Positions 43,701 through 51,635 of a DNA stretch of 64,000 bases are shown in pieces (the first letter of the stretch is position 1; each line of letters opens with the position of its first letter). A program made the translations under genes and the position numbers. Below the pieces are notes generated by a model. It did no database searches. It was not told the DNA's origin and saw only the letters and a list, made by a program, of their open reading frames with translations. Origin of the DNA: Myxococcales bacterium. Its GTDB lineage: Bacteria > Myxococcota_A > Polyangia > Polyangiales > Polyangiaceae. The stretch lies in NCBI GenBank assembly GCA_016794345.1, contig JAEUKE010000081.1:1-64000 (forward strand). Reading direction: 5' to 3'.

Positions 43701-44636
43701 ATGAACCACAAATGGCTCGCGATCGGCCTGGCGATCTCGCTCGCGTCGATCGAGGGCACCACGCACGCGCAATCGAGCACGACCAAGGTGAAGCTCAAGA
43801 ACGGGCAGGTCCTGGAGGGCACCGTCCTCGAGGACCTCTCCGGCGGTGGCGTGCGGTTGATCCTGGTGACGGGGGAGACACGTGATATCGCCGGCGGGGA
43901 GATCGTCACCATTGCGCGGCCCGGGCAGGAGCCCATCGTGGTGGTGCAGCCGGCCGCAGCCGAGCCAACCGTGGCGCCGGCGCCGCCCGCGCCGGCCGAC
44001 GGCACGCTCGGTGGCCCTGGCGAGAGCTGTCGGGCTCGTTCGGATTGCCGGGAGGGCCTGGGCTGTTTCCACGACGTCTGCGCGACGGGAGAGACTGCAG
44101 ACGAGCGCCCACCCTCCGTCGGCCTCGGATCCGACGACGCGGCGGACGAGGTCGAGCCGAAGCCGCGCGGCGATGGAATCGACGGGCTCTATGGCGGAGG
44201 CTTCGCAGGTGGCGCCGTGGCGCCCGCCTTCCCGGGTGTCGCCGGCGTCGGCGGCGCGACGGGCTTCTTCGGATGGCGCAGCGGAGCGTTCGACCTGCGT
44301 GTCGGCTTCGGCGGCTTCGGCGCGACGTTTCCCAACGGCACGCTGGGGTTCGCAGCGATACGGCCCGAGGTGCTCTTCTTCGTCGCCGGACCTTATGGGT
44401 TCGGCTTCGGGCTCGGCCCGTGTATCGGCTACTACGAGGACAGCTGGTTCGGCGGCGGGCTGCTCTATGGAGGTTTCACCACGGCGACGCCGGTGGCGCT
44501 CCGCTTCGAAGCCGGCTCGGCGTTCATCGAGCCGTCGCTCTCGGCCGGCGCGATATTCGGCTCGATCGAGCAGGCGAACGGCGAGCTCCTCGCGCGGCCT
44601 GCCGTGTTGCTCGGGCTCGCGGTCTACTCGAAGTAG
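43701..44636 (+). CDS. Exported glycine-rich surface protein (copy 2)
   Basis: 311 residues, ATG at 43701 with GGAGAAGGAG upstream. A signal peptide is cleaved before QSSTTKVKLKNGQ. Same order as copy 1: beta domain (KVKLKNGQVLEGTVLEDLSG), linker, Cys motif GESCRARSDCREGLGCFHDVC, then the Gly/aromatic C-terminal domain (LYGGGFAGGAVAPAFPGVAG, PNGTLGFAAIRPEVLFFVAG, LRFEAGSAFIEPSLSAGAIF) ending AVYSK. Identity is concentrated at both ends while the linkers differ, the pattern expected for two exposed linkers between structured ends. Confidence 0.78.
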   Translation: MNHKWLAIGLAISLASIEGTTHAQSSTTKVKLKNGQVLEGTVLEDLSGGGVRLILVTGETRDIAGGEIVTIARPGQEPIVVVQPAAAEPTVAPAPPAPADGTLGGPGESCRARSDCREGLGCFHDVCATGETADERPPSVGLGSDDAADEVEPKPRGDGIDGLYGGGFAGGAVAPAFPGVAGVGGATGFFGWRSGAFDLRVGFGGFGATFPNGTLGFAAIRPEVLFFVAGPYGFGFGLGPCIGYYEDSWFGGGLLYGGFTTATPVALRFEAGSAFIEPSLSAGAIFGSIEQANGELLARPAVLLGLAVYSK

Positions 44637-44901
44637 AGCAGCGCGAAGGCGCGCGCGACGATGGTACGTCCTCGCGCAGCGAAGCTCGCGCTCAACGATC
44701 CTCAAAGCTCCGGCGCGTCGGCATGCTCTTCCTCGCGCCGATGTTGTCGCTCGACGGGGCGCCTCGCAATCGGGTCATGACAGTCGTGTCGAGTTGTGCC
44801 GCGACTGGTCTGGCCTCATGTTCGAGAGGCGCGATCTGCGAGAGAACCGCGCAGTCGCGACGTGGCATCACGCTTGATTGAGTGGACGCAGGAGGAAGTG
44901 C

Positions 44902-46386
44902 ATGTCCATTCGATCGAGCGTCTCCCGGGGGGGATTCGGGCTCGCGTTGGGGCTCGGCCTGACCACCGGCCTGCCGGGTTGTTCGGAGGACCCCGAAGAG
45001 CGCCCCAGCTCGGCCGACCCGGCGGAGGTCGATCTCGCGCTCGCGTCGCTCTCGGTGTCGGTCGGGGATCTCGAGCCGAGCTTCGGGCCCGAGGTGGAGG
45101 CCTACGCCGTCGCGTTCGAGGGCAGCGCGACGACGACGCTCGTCGCCGCGCCCCGTAACCCTGACGCGACCGTCACGATCAACGGAGTCGCGGGCGGCGA
45201 GCAGCGGCTCCGCACCCCGCTCGGGACGACCGAGGTTGTCGTCAGGGTCGCCGTCGGCGCGGCGTCCCGCGATCATCGAGTCACGTTGACGCGCTCCGGG
45301 GACTACGTGGCCGAGCCGGCGATTCAGCCTCCCGACGAGCCGCCGATGGACGAGGAGAACCCGAACCTCAAGGGCTACGGCTTTCCGACGGTGTCGCCCG
45401 ACGGCCGGTTCATCGCGTTGCAGCTCTCGGCTCCGACGACCTTCGTGTTCAACCGATACATCGACGTCTACCGGGCCGACGGCCCCGATATCGTCTTCGA
45501 GAAGCGACTCGAGAACCCCGATCTGCCGGTCGCGTTCTGCGATCGCGACCCCGGTTGCCTCTGGACCTACGCGGAGCCATTCGACGACAAGCCGGGGCGT
45601 TGGCAGTTCACGCTGTGGGGGGACGGCGGCTGGTCCGAGAAGGGGCCCTCGTGGGAGTGGTCGTCGTCCGATCCCTCTCCCTTCCTGCTCGACGTCGATG
45701 CTCCGTACGAGGCGCTCTCCTTCGACCCCGAGAGCGGCGGCGAGACCGTCCCTCTGCTCGCGGATGGAACCATCGGGACGGCAGGCGATGCCGTGCCGGG
45801 CCTGGTGTGGATGGACACGATCGGAGGCCACGTGGTCTCGAAGGACAGATCCGTCCTCATCCACACGAACTGGGACGACGAGCTCGGCGCTGGCCCGGGC
45901 CTGTCGGTGTATGGCCGCTCCCCCTCCGGATGGACCCTCGAACAGACAATCGCGCCCGCGGAGCCTACGCCGTATTTCGGCTCAGCCATGTTGCTCTCCG
46001 ACGACGGCAAAGAGCTCTACGTGGGTGACTCCTGGGCGATCGTCGATGGTCTGCAGGAGGCAGGTGCCGTCTTCCACTACACCAGGGGACCGAGCGGCTT
46101 CGAGCTCGCCGAGACGTTCGAAGAGCCGACGCCGCGTGCGGGGGCCGGGTTCGGCGGTTTCCTCCGCGGAGACGCTGCGACGGGAGTGGTCTTTGCGGGC
46201 GCCGTGGACGCCGAGCCCTTTGCCACCACCGAGTGGAGCACGCTCGTCTATTCGCTGCGCGATCCGGCCGCTGCCCACCGGCTGAAGCACCCGGGCGGGG
46301 TCTTGAAGGCGCCGCGGGACGTGCGCTTCTTCGCCGGCGTGTCGCACGACGACCGCGGGCACGGGGTGCTCAACGTCTACCGCTGA
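44902..46386 (+). CDS. Lipoprotein with cadherin-like beta-sandwich domain
   Basis: 494 residues, ATG at 44902 chosen for GCAGGAGGAA just upstream. Signal peptide with lipobox LPGC (Cys27). Residues about 50-140 are a cadherin-like beta-sandwich repeat (LASLSVSVGDLEPSFGPEVE, ATVTINGVAGGEQRL, HRVTLTRSGDY). The remainder has propeller-like repeats (FPTVSPDGRFIALQLS, AMLLSDDGKELYVGDSWAIV, GAVFHYTRGPSGFEL). Similar proteins in myxobacteria carry FG-GAP-like repeats and sit on the cell surface. It is probably an adhesive or binding protein. Confidence 0.75.
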   Translation: MSIRSSVSRGGFGLALGLGLTTGLPGCSEDPEERPSSADPAEVDLALASLSVSVGDLEPSFGPEVEAYAVAFEGSATTTLVAAPRNPDATVTINGVAGGEQRLRTPLGTTEVVVRVAVGAASRDHRVTLTRSGDYVAEPAIQPPDEPPMDEENPNLKGYGFPTVSPDGRFIALQLSAPTTFVFNRYIDVYRADGPDIVFEKRLENPDLPVAFCDRDPGCLWTYAEPFDDKPGRWQFTLWGDGGWSEKGPSWEWSSSDPSPFLLDVDAPYEALSFDPESGGETVPLLADGTIGTAGDAVPGLVWMDTIGGHVVSKDRSVLIHTNWDDELGAGPGLSVYGRSPSGWTLEQTIAPAEPTPYFGSAMLLSDDGKELYVGDSWAIVDGLQEAGAVFHYTRGPSGFELAETFEEPTPRAGAGFGGFLRGDAATGVVFAGAVDAEPFATTEWSTLVYSLRDPAAAHRLKHPGGVLKAPRDVRFFAGVSHDDRGHGVLNVYR

Positions 46387-46404
46387 GCGCCCGAGCCAGC
46401 TGGC

Positions 46405-46662
46405 TCACTCGAACTTCGGCAGCGAAGGCGGCGGCGGCAGGGCCACGTCGAGCTCCGCGTCGTCGTCCGAAGGCGGCGCGGGCTCGGTCGGGCTGAAGGA
46501 CTCGGGCGAGAAATCCCCCGTCGTGGGCTCCGCTCGCTCGCCGCCCTTCTGCTCGGCCTTCGCGTAGATGCCCGAGCCCGGCTTCACCGCCGCCGCTTCG
46601 GGGGTGTCGGCCTCGGGCTCCGCGTCCATCTCCCAGCCTGCGGTGTTGACGAGCACCTTCAC
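46405..46662 (-). CDS. Small acidic hypothetical protein
   Basis: 85 residues, ATG at 46662 (MKVLVNTAGWEMDAEPEADT). Only the first 12 residues look structured; the rest is Pro/Glu/Asp/Ser-rich and probably disordered, ending PPPPSLPKFE. It is the last gene of the minus-strand block, 89 bp after the degenerate histidine kinase, and convergent with the cadherin-like lipoprotein (18-bp gap). Codon use is consistent with coding but the evidence is limited. Confidence 0.5.
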   Translation of the reverse strand: MKVLVNTAGWEMDAEPEADTPEAAAVKPGSGIYAKAEQKGGERAEPTTGDFSPESFSPTEPAPPSDDDAELDVALPPPPSLPKFE

Positions 46663-46751
46663 GGCGGAGGGCGTAGCCCAGGGTCGAAACGCGCGTCAAC
46701 GGTGCCCGGCTCGTGGTCAGGCCGCTGTCGTTCGGGTGTGGCGTCAGAGCA

Positions 46752-48578
46752 TCAGACAGGCAGGAGCGCGCTGACCACGGTCGACTCGCCGGTCGCTCCG
46801 GTGACCTCGATGCTCCCGCCGTGCATCTCGATGATGCTGCGCGCGACGCTGAGGCCGAGCGTGAGCCCCTTGGCGCGCGAGGTCTGCTGTTGGGTGAACA
46901 GGGCGCGGAGCTCGCTCGCGTCGGTCTGGGCCTCGCCGTGATCGACCTCGACGCGGATCTGCTTGCCCCCTGCCGCGACGGATGCGCGAACGGCCACGCC
47001 GCTGCGCCCGGCCGCCGAGCGGAGCGCGTGGGCGATGACGACCGCGATGGCGCGCGAGACGTGGGTCGCGTCCACCGTGACCGCGGGGAGGCCCTCGGCC
47101 ATCTCGATGCGGAGATCGCCGACGTCGCCAACCAGCTCCCGCGCGCGTTGGTTCGCGAGGTAGACGAGCCCGGCCACGCTCGTCCGCTTCTTCACGAGGC
47201 TCAGCTGCCCGGCCTCGACGCGCGCGGCATCCAGGATGGTCTCGATGAGGGCGACGAGCTCACGCCCGCGGGTCGAGATGAGATCGAGGCTCTCGCGCTG
47301 AGGCGGCGAGAGCGCCTCGCGATCGAGCGCGTCGGCGAACCCGACGATGGCGTTGAGCGGCGTCTTCAGGTCGTGGCTCACGCTCGCGAAGAGCAGGCCT
47401 CGCATGCGGCGGGCCGTCTCCTTCGACTCGAGCGCGCGCTCCTGCGCCGCGGCGAACACGCGGAACCGATCGGCGAGGGCGAGCGCCGCTTGCTCGAGCT
47501 TCGCGACGACCTCGAAACGCGCTGAGATCGTGGCCTCGTCGTCGCCGGTGAGCACGCGCTCGGTGCCGAGCGTGCGCAGGTGCTCGGCGGCGCCGCCGAG
47601 ATCGCGCGACACGAGCTTCGCGAGCGCAACCGCCGCGGCGCTCGCGAGCAGGACGAACCCGAAGGCGACGGCGGCGAGCGGGATGGTGCTCGAGAGCGGC
47701 AGCTCGCTCGAATACGAGACGGTGGCGCTGCCGCGTTCGATGACGATCGTGTGGACGATGGTCTCGGGGCTCCGGTTGGGGAGGGGGTCGAAGCCCGTCT
47801 CGTGGAGGACGACGTCGTAGCCGCGTTTCCTGGCGACGCGCATGGCAGCCTGCTGGCCCGCGCTCGTGCGCGTGGTGCCGGAGCCGATCACGCCTCGCGC
47901 GAGCACGAGCGCGGTCACCGTGCGGGCCTGCTCGGTCAAGAACCGCAGGTGGGCGTAGCTCGCGAGCGCGCCGCCCACGCCCACGAGCGCGACCGGCACG
48001 ACCACCGCGTAGACCAGGTTCTGGCGGCTGCGCCTCCGCGGGACGTCTCGTTCGTCGAGCGCCTCGAGCTGCGCGGTCACGGTGTCGATCGGCGCGAACT
48101 CGAGGACCTGCCCCATCAGGCGCTGGGCGAGCACGAGCGAAGGGACCGCCACCGCACAGGCGACCGTGGTGCCGAGCGTGGCGAGCTCGCGAGCGAGCTC
48201 GCTCGAGTACGAGAAGGGTCGCAACCAGGTCGTCGCCAGCGAAACCGACGCGGCGATCATCGTCGCGAGCTGCAAGACGATGGCGCGATAGGAGAACCTC
48301 CGCAGGGCCTCGAGGTCGGCGGGCTCGATCGCGCTCGAGCCCATCGCCACCGCGCGGAGCGTGAACCGATGCCGTCGAGCCAAGAGCGAGGTGAGCACCG
48401 CCACGAGCGCGGCGGCCAGCGCTCCGACGCCCACCGCGTGTGTCGCCGTGTCGATGCCCGCCTCGGGGGTGAGCCGCAACACGAGCGGCGCGAGGAGCGC
48501 GAGCACCACGAAGGCACCGAACGTGAAGAGCCCCTGGCGGGCGACGAGCTGCTTGGTGTAGCTCGCGGCGGCGTTCAT
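46752..48578 (-). CDS. Membrane histidine kinase with degenerate ATPase domain
   Basis: 608 residues, ATG at 48578, one base after the stop of the upstream kinase. About six N-terminal membrane segments (17-35, 46-67, 99-117, 136-155, 188-207, 299-321) around a sensor loop. HisKA is normal: LLFASVSHDLKTPLNAIVGF (His402). In the HATPase the N-box Asn is His (VVIAHALRSA, His517), the G1 box reads DHGEA (546-550) instead of DxGxG, and only the G2-like region GLTLGLSVARS is kept. It likely binds ATP poorly, and may be phosphorylated by the complete kinase next to it. Confidence 0.85.
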   Translation of the reverse strand: MNAAASYTKQLVARQGLFTFGAFVVLALLAPLVLRLTPEAGIDTATHAVGVGALAAALVAVLTSLLARRHRFTLRAVAMGSSAIEPADLEALRRFSYRAIVLQLATMIAASVSLATTWLRPFSYSSELARELATLGTTVACAVAVPSLVLAQRLMGQVLEFAPIDTVTAQLEALDERDVPRRRSRQNLVYAVVVPVALVGVGGALASYAHLRFLTEQARTVTALVLARGVIGSGTTRTSAGQQAAMRVARKRGYDVVLHETGFDPLPNRSPETIVHTIVIERGSATVSYSSELPLSSTIPLAAVAFGFVLLASAAAVALAKLVSRDLGGAAEHLRTLGTERVLTGDDEATISARFEVVAKLEQAALALADRFRVFAAAQERALESKETARRMRGLLFASVSHDLKTPLNAIVGFADALDREALSPPQRESLDLISTRGRELVALIETILDAARVEAGQLSLVKKRTSVAGLVYLANQRARELVGDVGDLRIEMAEGLPAVTVDATHVSRAIAVVIAHALRSAAGRSGVAVRASVAAGGKQIRVEVDHGEAQTDASELRALFTQQQTSRAKGLTLGLSVARSIIEMHGGSIEVTGATGESTVVSALLPV

Positions 48579-48579
48579 C

Positions 48580-50115
48580 TCATTCGCTCCGGTTCTCCGG
48601 TGGGAGGGAGGGCACCGACGCGCGGCCGCCCTGCGCGTCGAGCAGATCCTGGTCGGTCGCCAGGGGGAGCGTGAAGCGGAACGTCGAGCCCTTGCCCCGC
48701 TCGCTCTCGACCGTGATCTCGCCGCCGTGCAAGACCACCAGCCGCTTGACCGTCGCGAGGCCGAGGCCGGTGCCGCCCTGGCGGAGCCGGGCATCCGACG
48801 ACTGCTTGTAGGCCTCGAAGATCGCGTCGCGATCCTGGGCAGGGATGCCCGGCCCGGTATCCGTGACGCGAACGACCGCGTCATCGTTCTTGGTCCGAAC
48901 GTCGACGCGGACCGACCCGCTCGCCGTGAACTTCACTGCGTTCGCGACCAGGTTCGTCAAGATCTGCCGGACGCGGCGGCGATCCGCGTAGGCCAGGACC
49001 GGCCCCGCGGCGTCGACGGCGAGCACGAGCCCCTTGTGCCGCGCGATGGCCGTGGCTTCGCGCACGACCTCCTCCGCGGCGGCGACCAGATCGAGCGGGC
49101 GTCGCGAGAGCTTCAGCTCACCGGTCTCGAGCGCGGAGAGATCGAGGATGTCGTCGATCAGCGTCCGCAGGTGCTCGCCGCTCGTGTGGATGATCTCGAT
49201 GGACTCGCGGGCGTCCGGCGGGAGCGGGCCGTCGACCTCGCTCTCGAGCACGTGCGAGAACCCGAGCACCGCGTTGAGCGGCGTCCTGAGCTCGTGGCTC
49301 AGGCCTGCGAGGAACTCGAGGCGCTCCTGGTCCACCCGCGCCGCTTCGGCGAGGTCCGCCCTGTAGCTCTTCTCGGCGGCGATGAAGCGGCCGACCAGCG
49401 TGTTGAACGAGGTGGTGAGGACGCCGACTTCGTCGAAGGCGCGTATGGGGATCGGCTGCCCCGCGGGGTCGCGCTCGGGGTCAGCGAGCTTGGCGATCCG
49501 CTCGCCCGTGACCGCAACCTCGTCGTGCGCGGCGCGCGCGTACCCGAGCGACACGGCCGCGGCGATGCCGACAAGGAGCACGGCGAGCGCCGCGACTGCC
49601 TGAACGAGCGCGAGGGTCTCCGCCGGCTCCTCGGGCGCCGCGGCGAAGGAGATGACCGAGAGGTGCTCGAGCGGAGGGCCGAGCGGTCGTGAGGCGAACC
49701 GCTGCCGGCCGGACACCGTCTCCACCACGCCCTGCTCTTCGATGAGCATGCCGAGCACGCGATCCTTCGAGAACTCTTCGAGGCTCGCGCTGACGACGAC
49801 CTGCCCGTCCTGGTTCACGAGCAAGAGCTCGGTCGTCGCGCCGTCGGCGGCCTCGGCGACGAGCGGGCCGCGGTCTTCCACCGAGGTCAGGCGGAGGCGC
49901 GCCGCCATCGCCTCCGCGATCGTCGCGGCGTGCAGCGCCGCCTCCTCGTCGCTGACGCGGCGGATCTCCGAGACGCCGAGCGCCACGATGGTGGCGGCGG
50001 TCGCGATCGCCATCACCACCACGATGAGCGGCGGCAAGAGCAGGAGCGGGAGGCGGCGGCGCACGGGACCCTGGAGGATAGATCGCGCGGGACCGGTGCC
50101 CGAGCCCGGCCTCAC
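48580..50115 (-). CDS. Membrane sensor histidine kinase with HAMP domain
   Basis: 511 residues from a GTG at 50115, fixed by the GTGA overlap with the DUF808 stop. Two membrane helices (22-47, 168-190) flank an extracytoplasmic sensor of about 120 residues (ELLLVNQDGQVVVSASLEEF). HAMP (190-245), HisKA with FLAGLSHELRTPLNAVLGFS (His274), and a fully intact HATPase (N-box TNLVANAVKF, G1 DTGPGIP, G2 GGTGLGLATVK). No receiver domain and no response regulator next door, so the partner is encoded elsewhere or is the adjacent degenerate kinase. Confidence 0.92.
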   Translation of the reverse strand: MRPGSGTGPARSILQGPVRRRLPLLLLPPLIVVVMAIATAATIVALGVSEIRRVSDEEAALHAATIAEAMAARLRLTSVEDRGPLVAEAADGATTELLLVNQDGQVVVSASLEEFSKDRVLGMLIEEQGVVETVSGRQRFASRPLGPPLEHLSVISFAAAPEEPAETLALVQAVAALAVLLVGIAAAVSLGYARAAHDEVAVTGERIAKLADPERDPAGQPIPIRAFDEVGVLTTSFNTLVGRFIAAEKSYRADLAEAARVDQERLEFLAGLSHELRTPLNAVLGFSHVLESEVDGPLPPDARESIEIIHTSGEHLRTLIDDILDLSALETGELKLSRRPLDLVAAAEEVVREATAIARHKGLVLAVDAAGPVLAYADRRRVRQILTNLVANAVKFTASGSVRVDVRTKNDDAVVRVTDTGPGIPAQDRDAIFEAYKQSSDARLRQGGTGLGLATVKRLVVLHGGEITVESERGKGSTFRFTLPLATDQDLLDAQGGRASVPSLPPENRSE

Positions 50116-51035
50116 GCGTTCGTGGGCTGGCGCTTGAGCTTCTTCGCGACCCAGGCGAACGGCGCGACGAGCGCGACGAGGATGAGGCCGGCCACGACGC
50201 CGAGGAGCCCCGTGCCCAGCATGGAGACGAGCCAACCGAGCGAGCCGGCCTTGCCTGCGACGCCGTCGATGGCGTGCTCGACTGCGGGCACGCCGTGGGC
50301 GAGGATGCCGCCGCCGACCAGGAACATGGCGGCGGTGCCGGCGATCGACAGAAAGCGCATGAGGACGGGCGCGCCGAGCAGCAGCGCGCGTCCCAGCGCC
50401 CGCGCCGCAGCGCCTTTCTTCGAGAGCGCCAGGCCGGCGTCGTCCAGCTTCACGATGCCCGCGACGAGCCCGTAGACGCCCACGGTCATGAGGACGCTGA
50501 CCGCGACGAGCGAGGCGAGGCGCGTGGTGAACGTCACCTCTGTCATCGCGCCGAGCGAGATGATGACGATCTCGGCCGAGAGGATGAAGTCCGTCCGGAT
50601 CGCGCCCTTGATCTTCTGCTTCTCGAGCGTGACCAGATCCACGGATGGGTCCGCGACGGCCTCCACGTGCGCCTTCTTCGCTTCCTCCTCCTCCTTCGAG
50701 TGCAGGAGCTTGTGCGCCAGCTTCTCGGCGCCCTCGAAGCAAAGGAACGCACCGCCGATCATCAGGAGCGGAACGACCGCCCACGGCGCGAACTGGCTGA
50801 GGAGCAGGGCCGTGGGGACGAGGATGACCTTGTTCACGGCCGACCCCTTGGCCACGGCCCACACGACCGCGAGCTCACGATCGGCTTTCACGCCGGCGAC
50901 TTGCTCGGCGTTGAGCGCGAGATCGTCGCCGAGGACGCCGGCCGTCTTCTTTGTCGCGACCTTCGTCATGGTCGCGACGTCGTCGAGGACGGAAGCGATG
51001 TCGTCGAGGAGGGCGAAGAAGCTCGATCCGGCCAT
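50112..51035 (-). CDS. yedI: DUF808 family inner-membrane protein
   Basis: 307 residues, ATG at 51035 (MAGSSFFALLDDIASVLDDV). The family signature is clear: DVATMTKVATKKTAGVLGDD, LNAEQVAGVKADRELAVVW, GSAVNKVILVPTALLLS, GGAFLCFEGAEKLAHKL and GAIRTDFILSAEIVIISLG. About five to six hydrophobic segments. The family (E. coli YedI) is conserved but its role is unknown. Here it is embedded between a GNAT and two histidine kinases in a gapless run, hinting at a membrane sensor accessory. Confidence 0.9.
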   Translation of the reverse strand: MAGSSFFALLDDIASVLDDVATMTKVATKKTAGVLGDDLALNAEQVAGVKADRELAVVWAVAKGSAVNKVILVPTALLLSQFAPWAVVPLLMIGGAFLCFEGAEKLAHKLLHSKEEEEAKKAHVEAVADPSVDLVTLEKQKIKGAIRTDFILSAEIVIISLGAMTEVTFTTRLASLVAVSVLMTVGVYGLVAGIVKLDDAGLALSKKGAAARALGRALLLGAPVLMRFLSIAGTAAMFLVGGGILAHGVPAVEHAIDGVAGKAGSLGWLVSMLGTGLLGVVAGLILVALVAPFAWVAKKLKRQPTNA

Positions 51036-51049
51036 GTCGGGACCCCTGG

Positions 51050-51625
51050 TCAGTCCGACGACAGCATGGCAAAGACCGCGTGGTCGAGCCAGCGTGCGTC
51101 GCACCACTCGGCCTGCCGCGCGATCCCTTCGAACCGGAAGCCGAGCCGTCCGATGACGCGCAGGGAAGGGTGGTTGTCCGTCGCGGCGGCCACGCGGACA
51201 CGGTGCACGCCGAGGCGGCGGAGTGCGAAGTCCACGCAGGCGCGGGCTGCTTCGGTCATCAGGCCGCGGCCGTGCGCCTCGTTGCGGAGCCAGTAGCCGA
51301 GCTCACAAGACCGGTGCAGGTGCACACACTGCTCGAGGCCGACGATGCCGAGCAGTGTGCCGGTGGAGCGCTCGCGGATGACGAACCGGACGGCGCGGCC
51401 CTGATCCCAGTCCGCCGCGCAGGCCTCGGCGAAGCGTCCGCTCGCGACCGGATCGGTGTGGTACTGCACCCACGGCAGCCAGCGCTGGAGCGTCGCGCGC
51501 GAGCCGTTCACCGCGAACCAGAGCTCGTGACCGTCAGCCGGGTCGACCGGCAGGAGCAGGAGCCGCTCGGTCTCGACCGGGCGCTTCTGCACTTCCGCGC
51601 GCGACGGGATGCTGAGGAGCGTCAT
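51050..51625 (-). CDS. GNAT acetyltransferase (RimJ/RimL-like)
   Basis: 191 residues, ATG at 51625 (MTLLSIPSRAEVQ) with GAGGGCGAG as a ribosome-binding site. RimJ/RimL-type GNAT fold: ETERLLLLPVDPADGHEL, ATLQRWLPWVQYHTDP, IRERSTGTLLGIVGLE, ELGYWLRNEAHGRGLMTEAA with the acetyl-CoA loop, and AAATDNHPSLRVIGRLGF. These enzymes acetylate N-termini of ribosomal proteins or small amines. It lies 10 bp after the Ser/Thr kinase gene and 14 bp before DUF808. Confidence 0.9.
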   Translation of the reverse strand: MTLLSIPSRAEVQKRPVETERLLLLPVDPADGHELWFAVNGSRATLQRWLPWVQYHTDPVASGRFAEACAADWDQGRAVRFVIRERSTGTLLGIVGLEQCVHLHRSCELGYWLRNEAHGRGLMTEAARACVDFALRRLGVHRVRVAAATDNHPSLRVIGRLGFRFEGIARQAEWCDARWLDHAVFAMLSSD

Positions 51626-51635
51626 GCCCTCGCCC

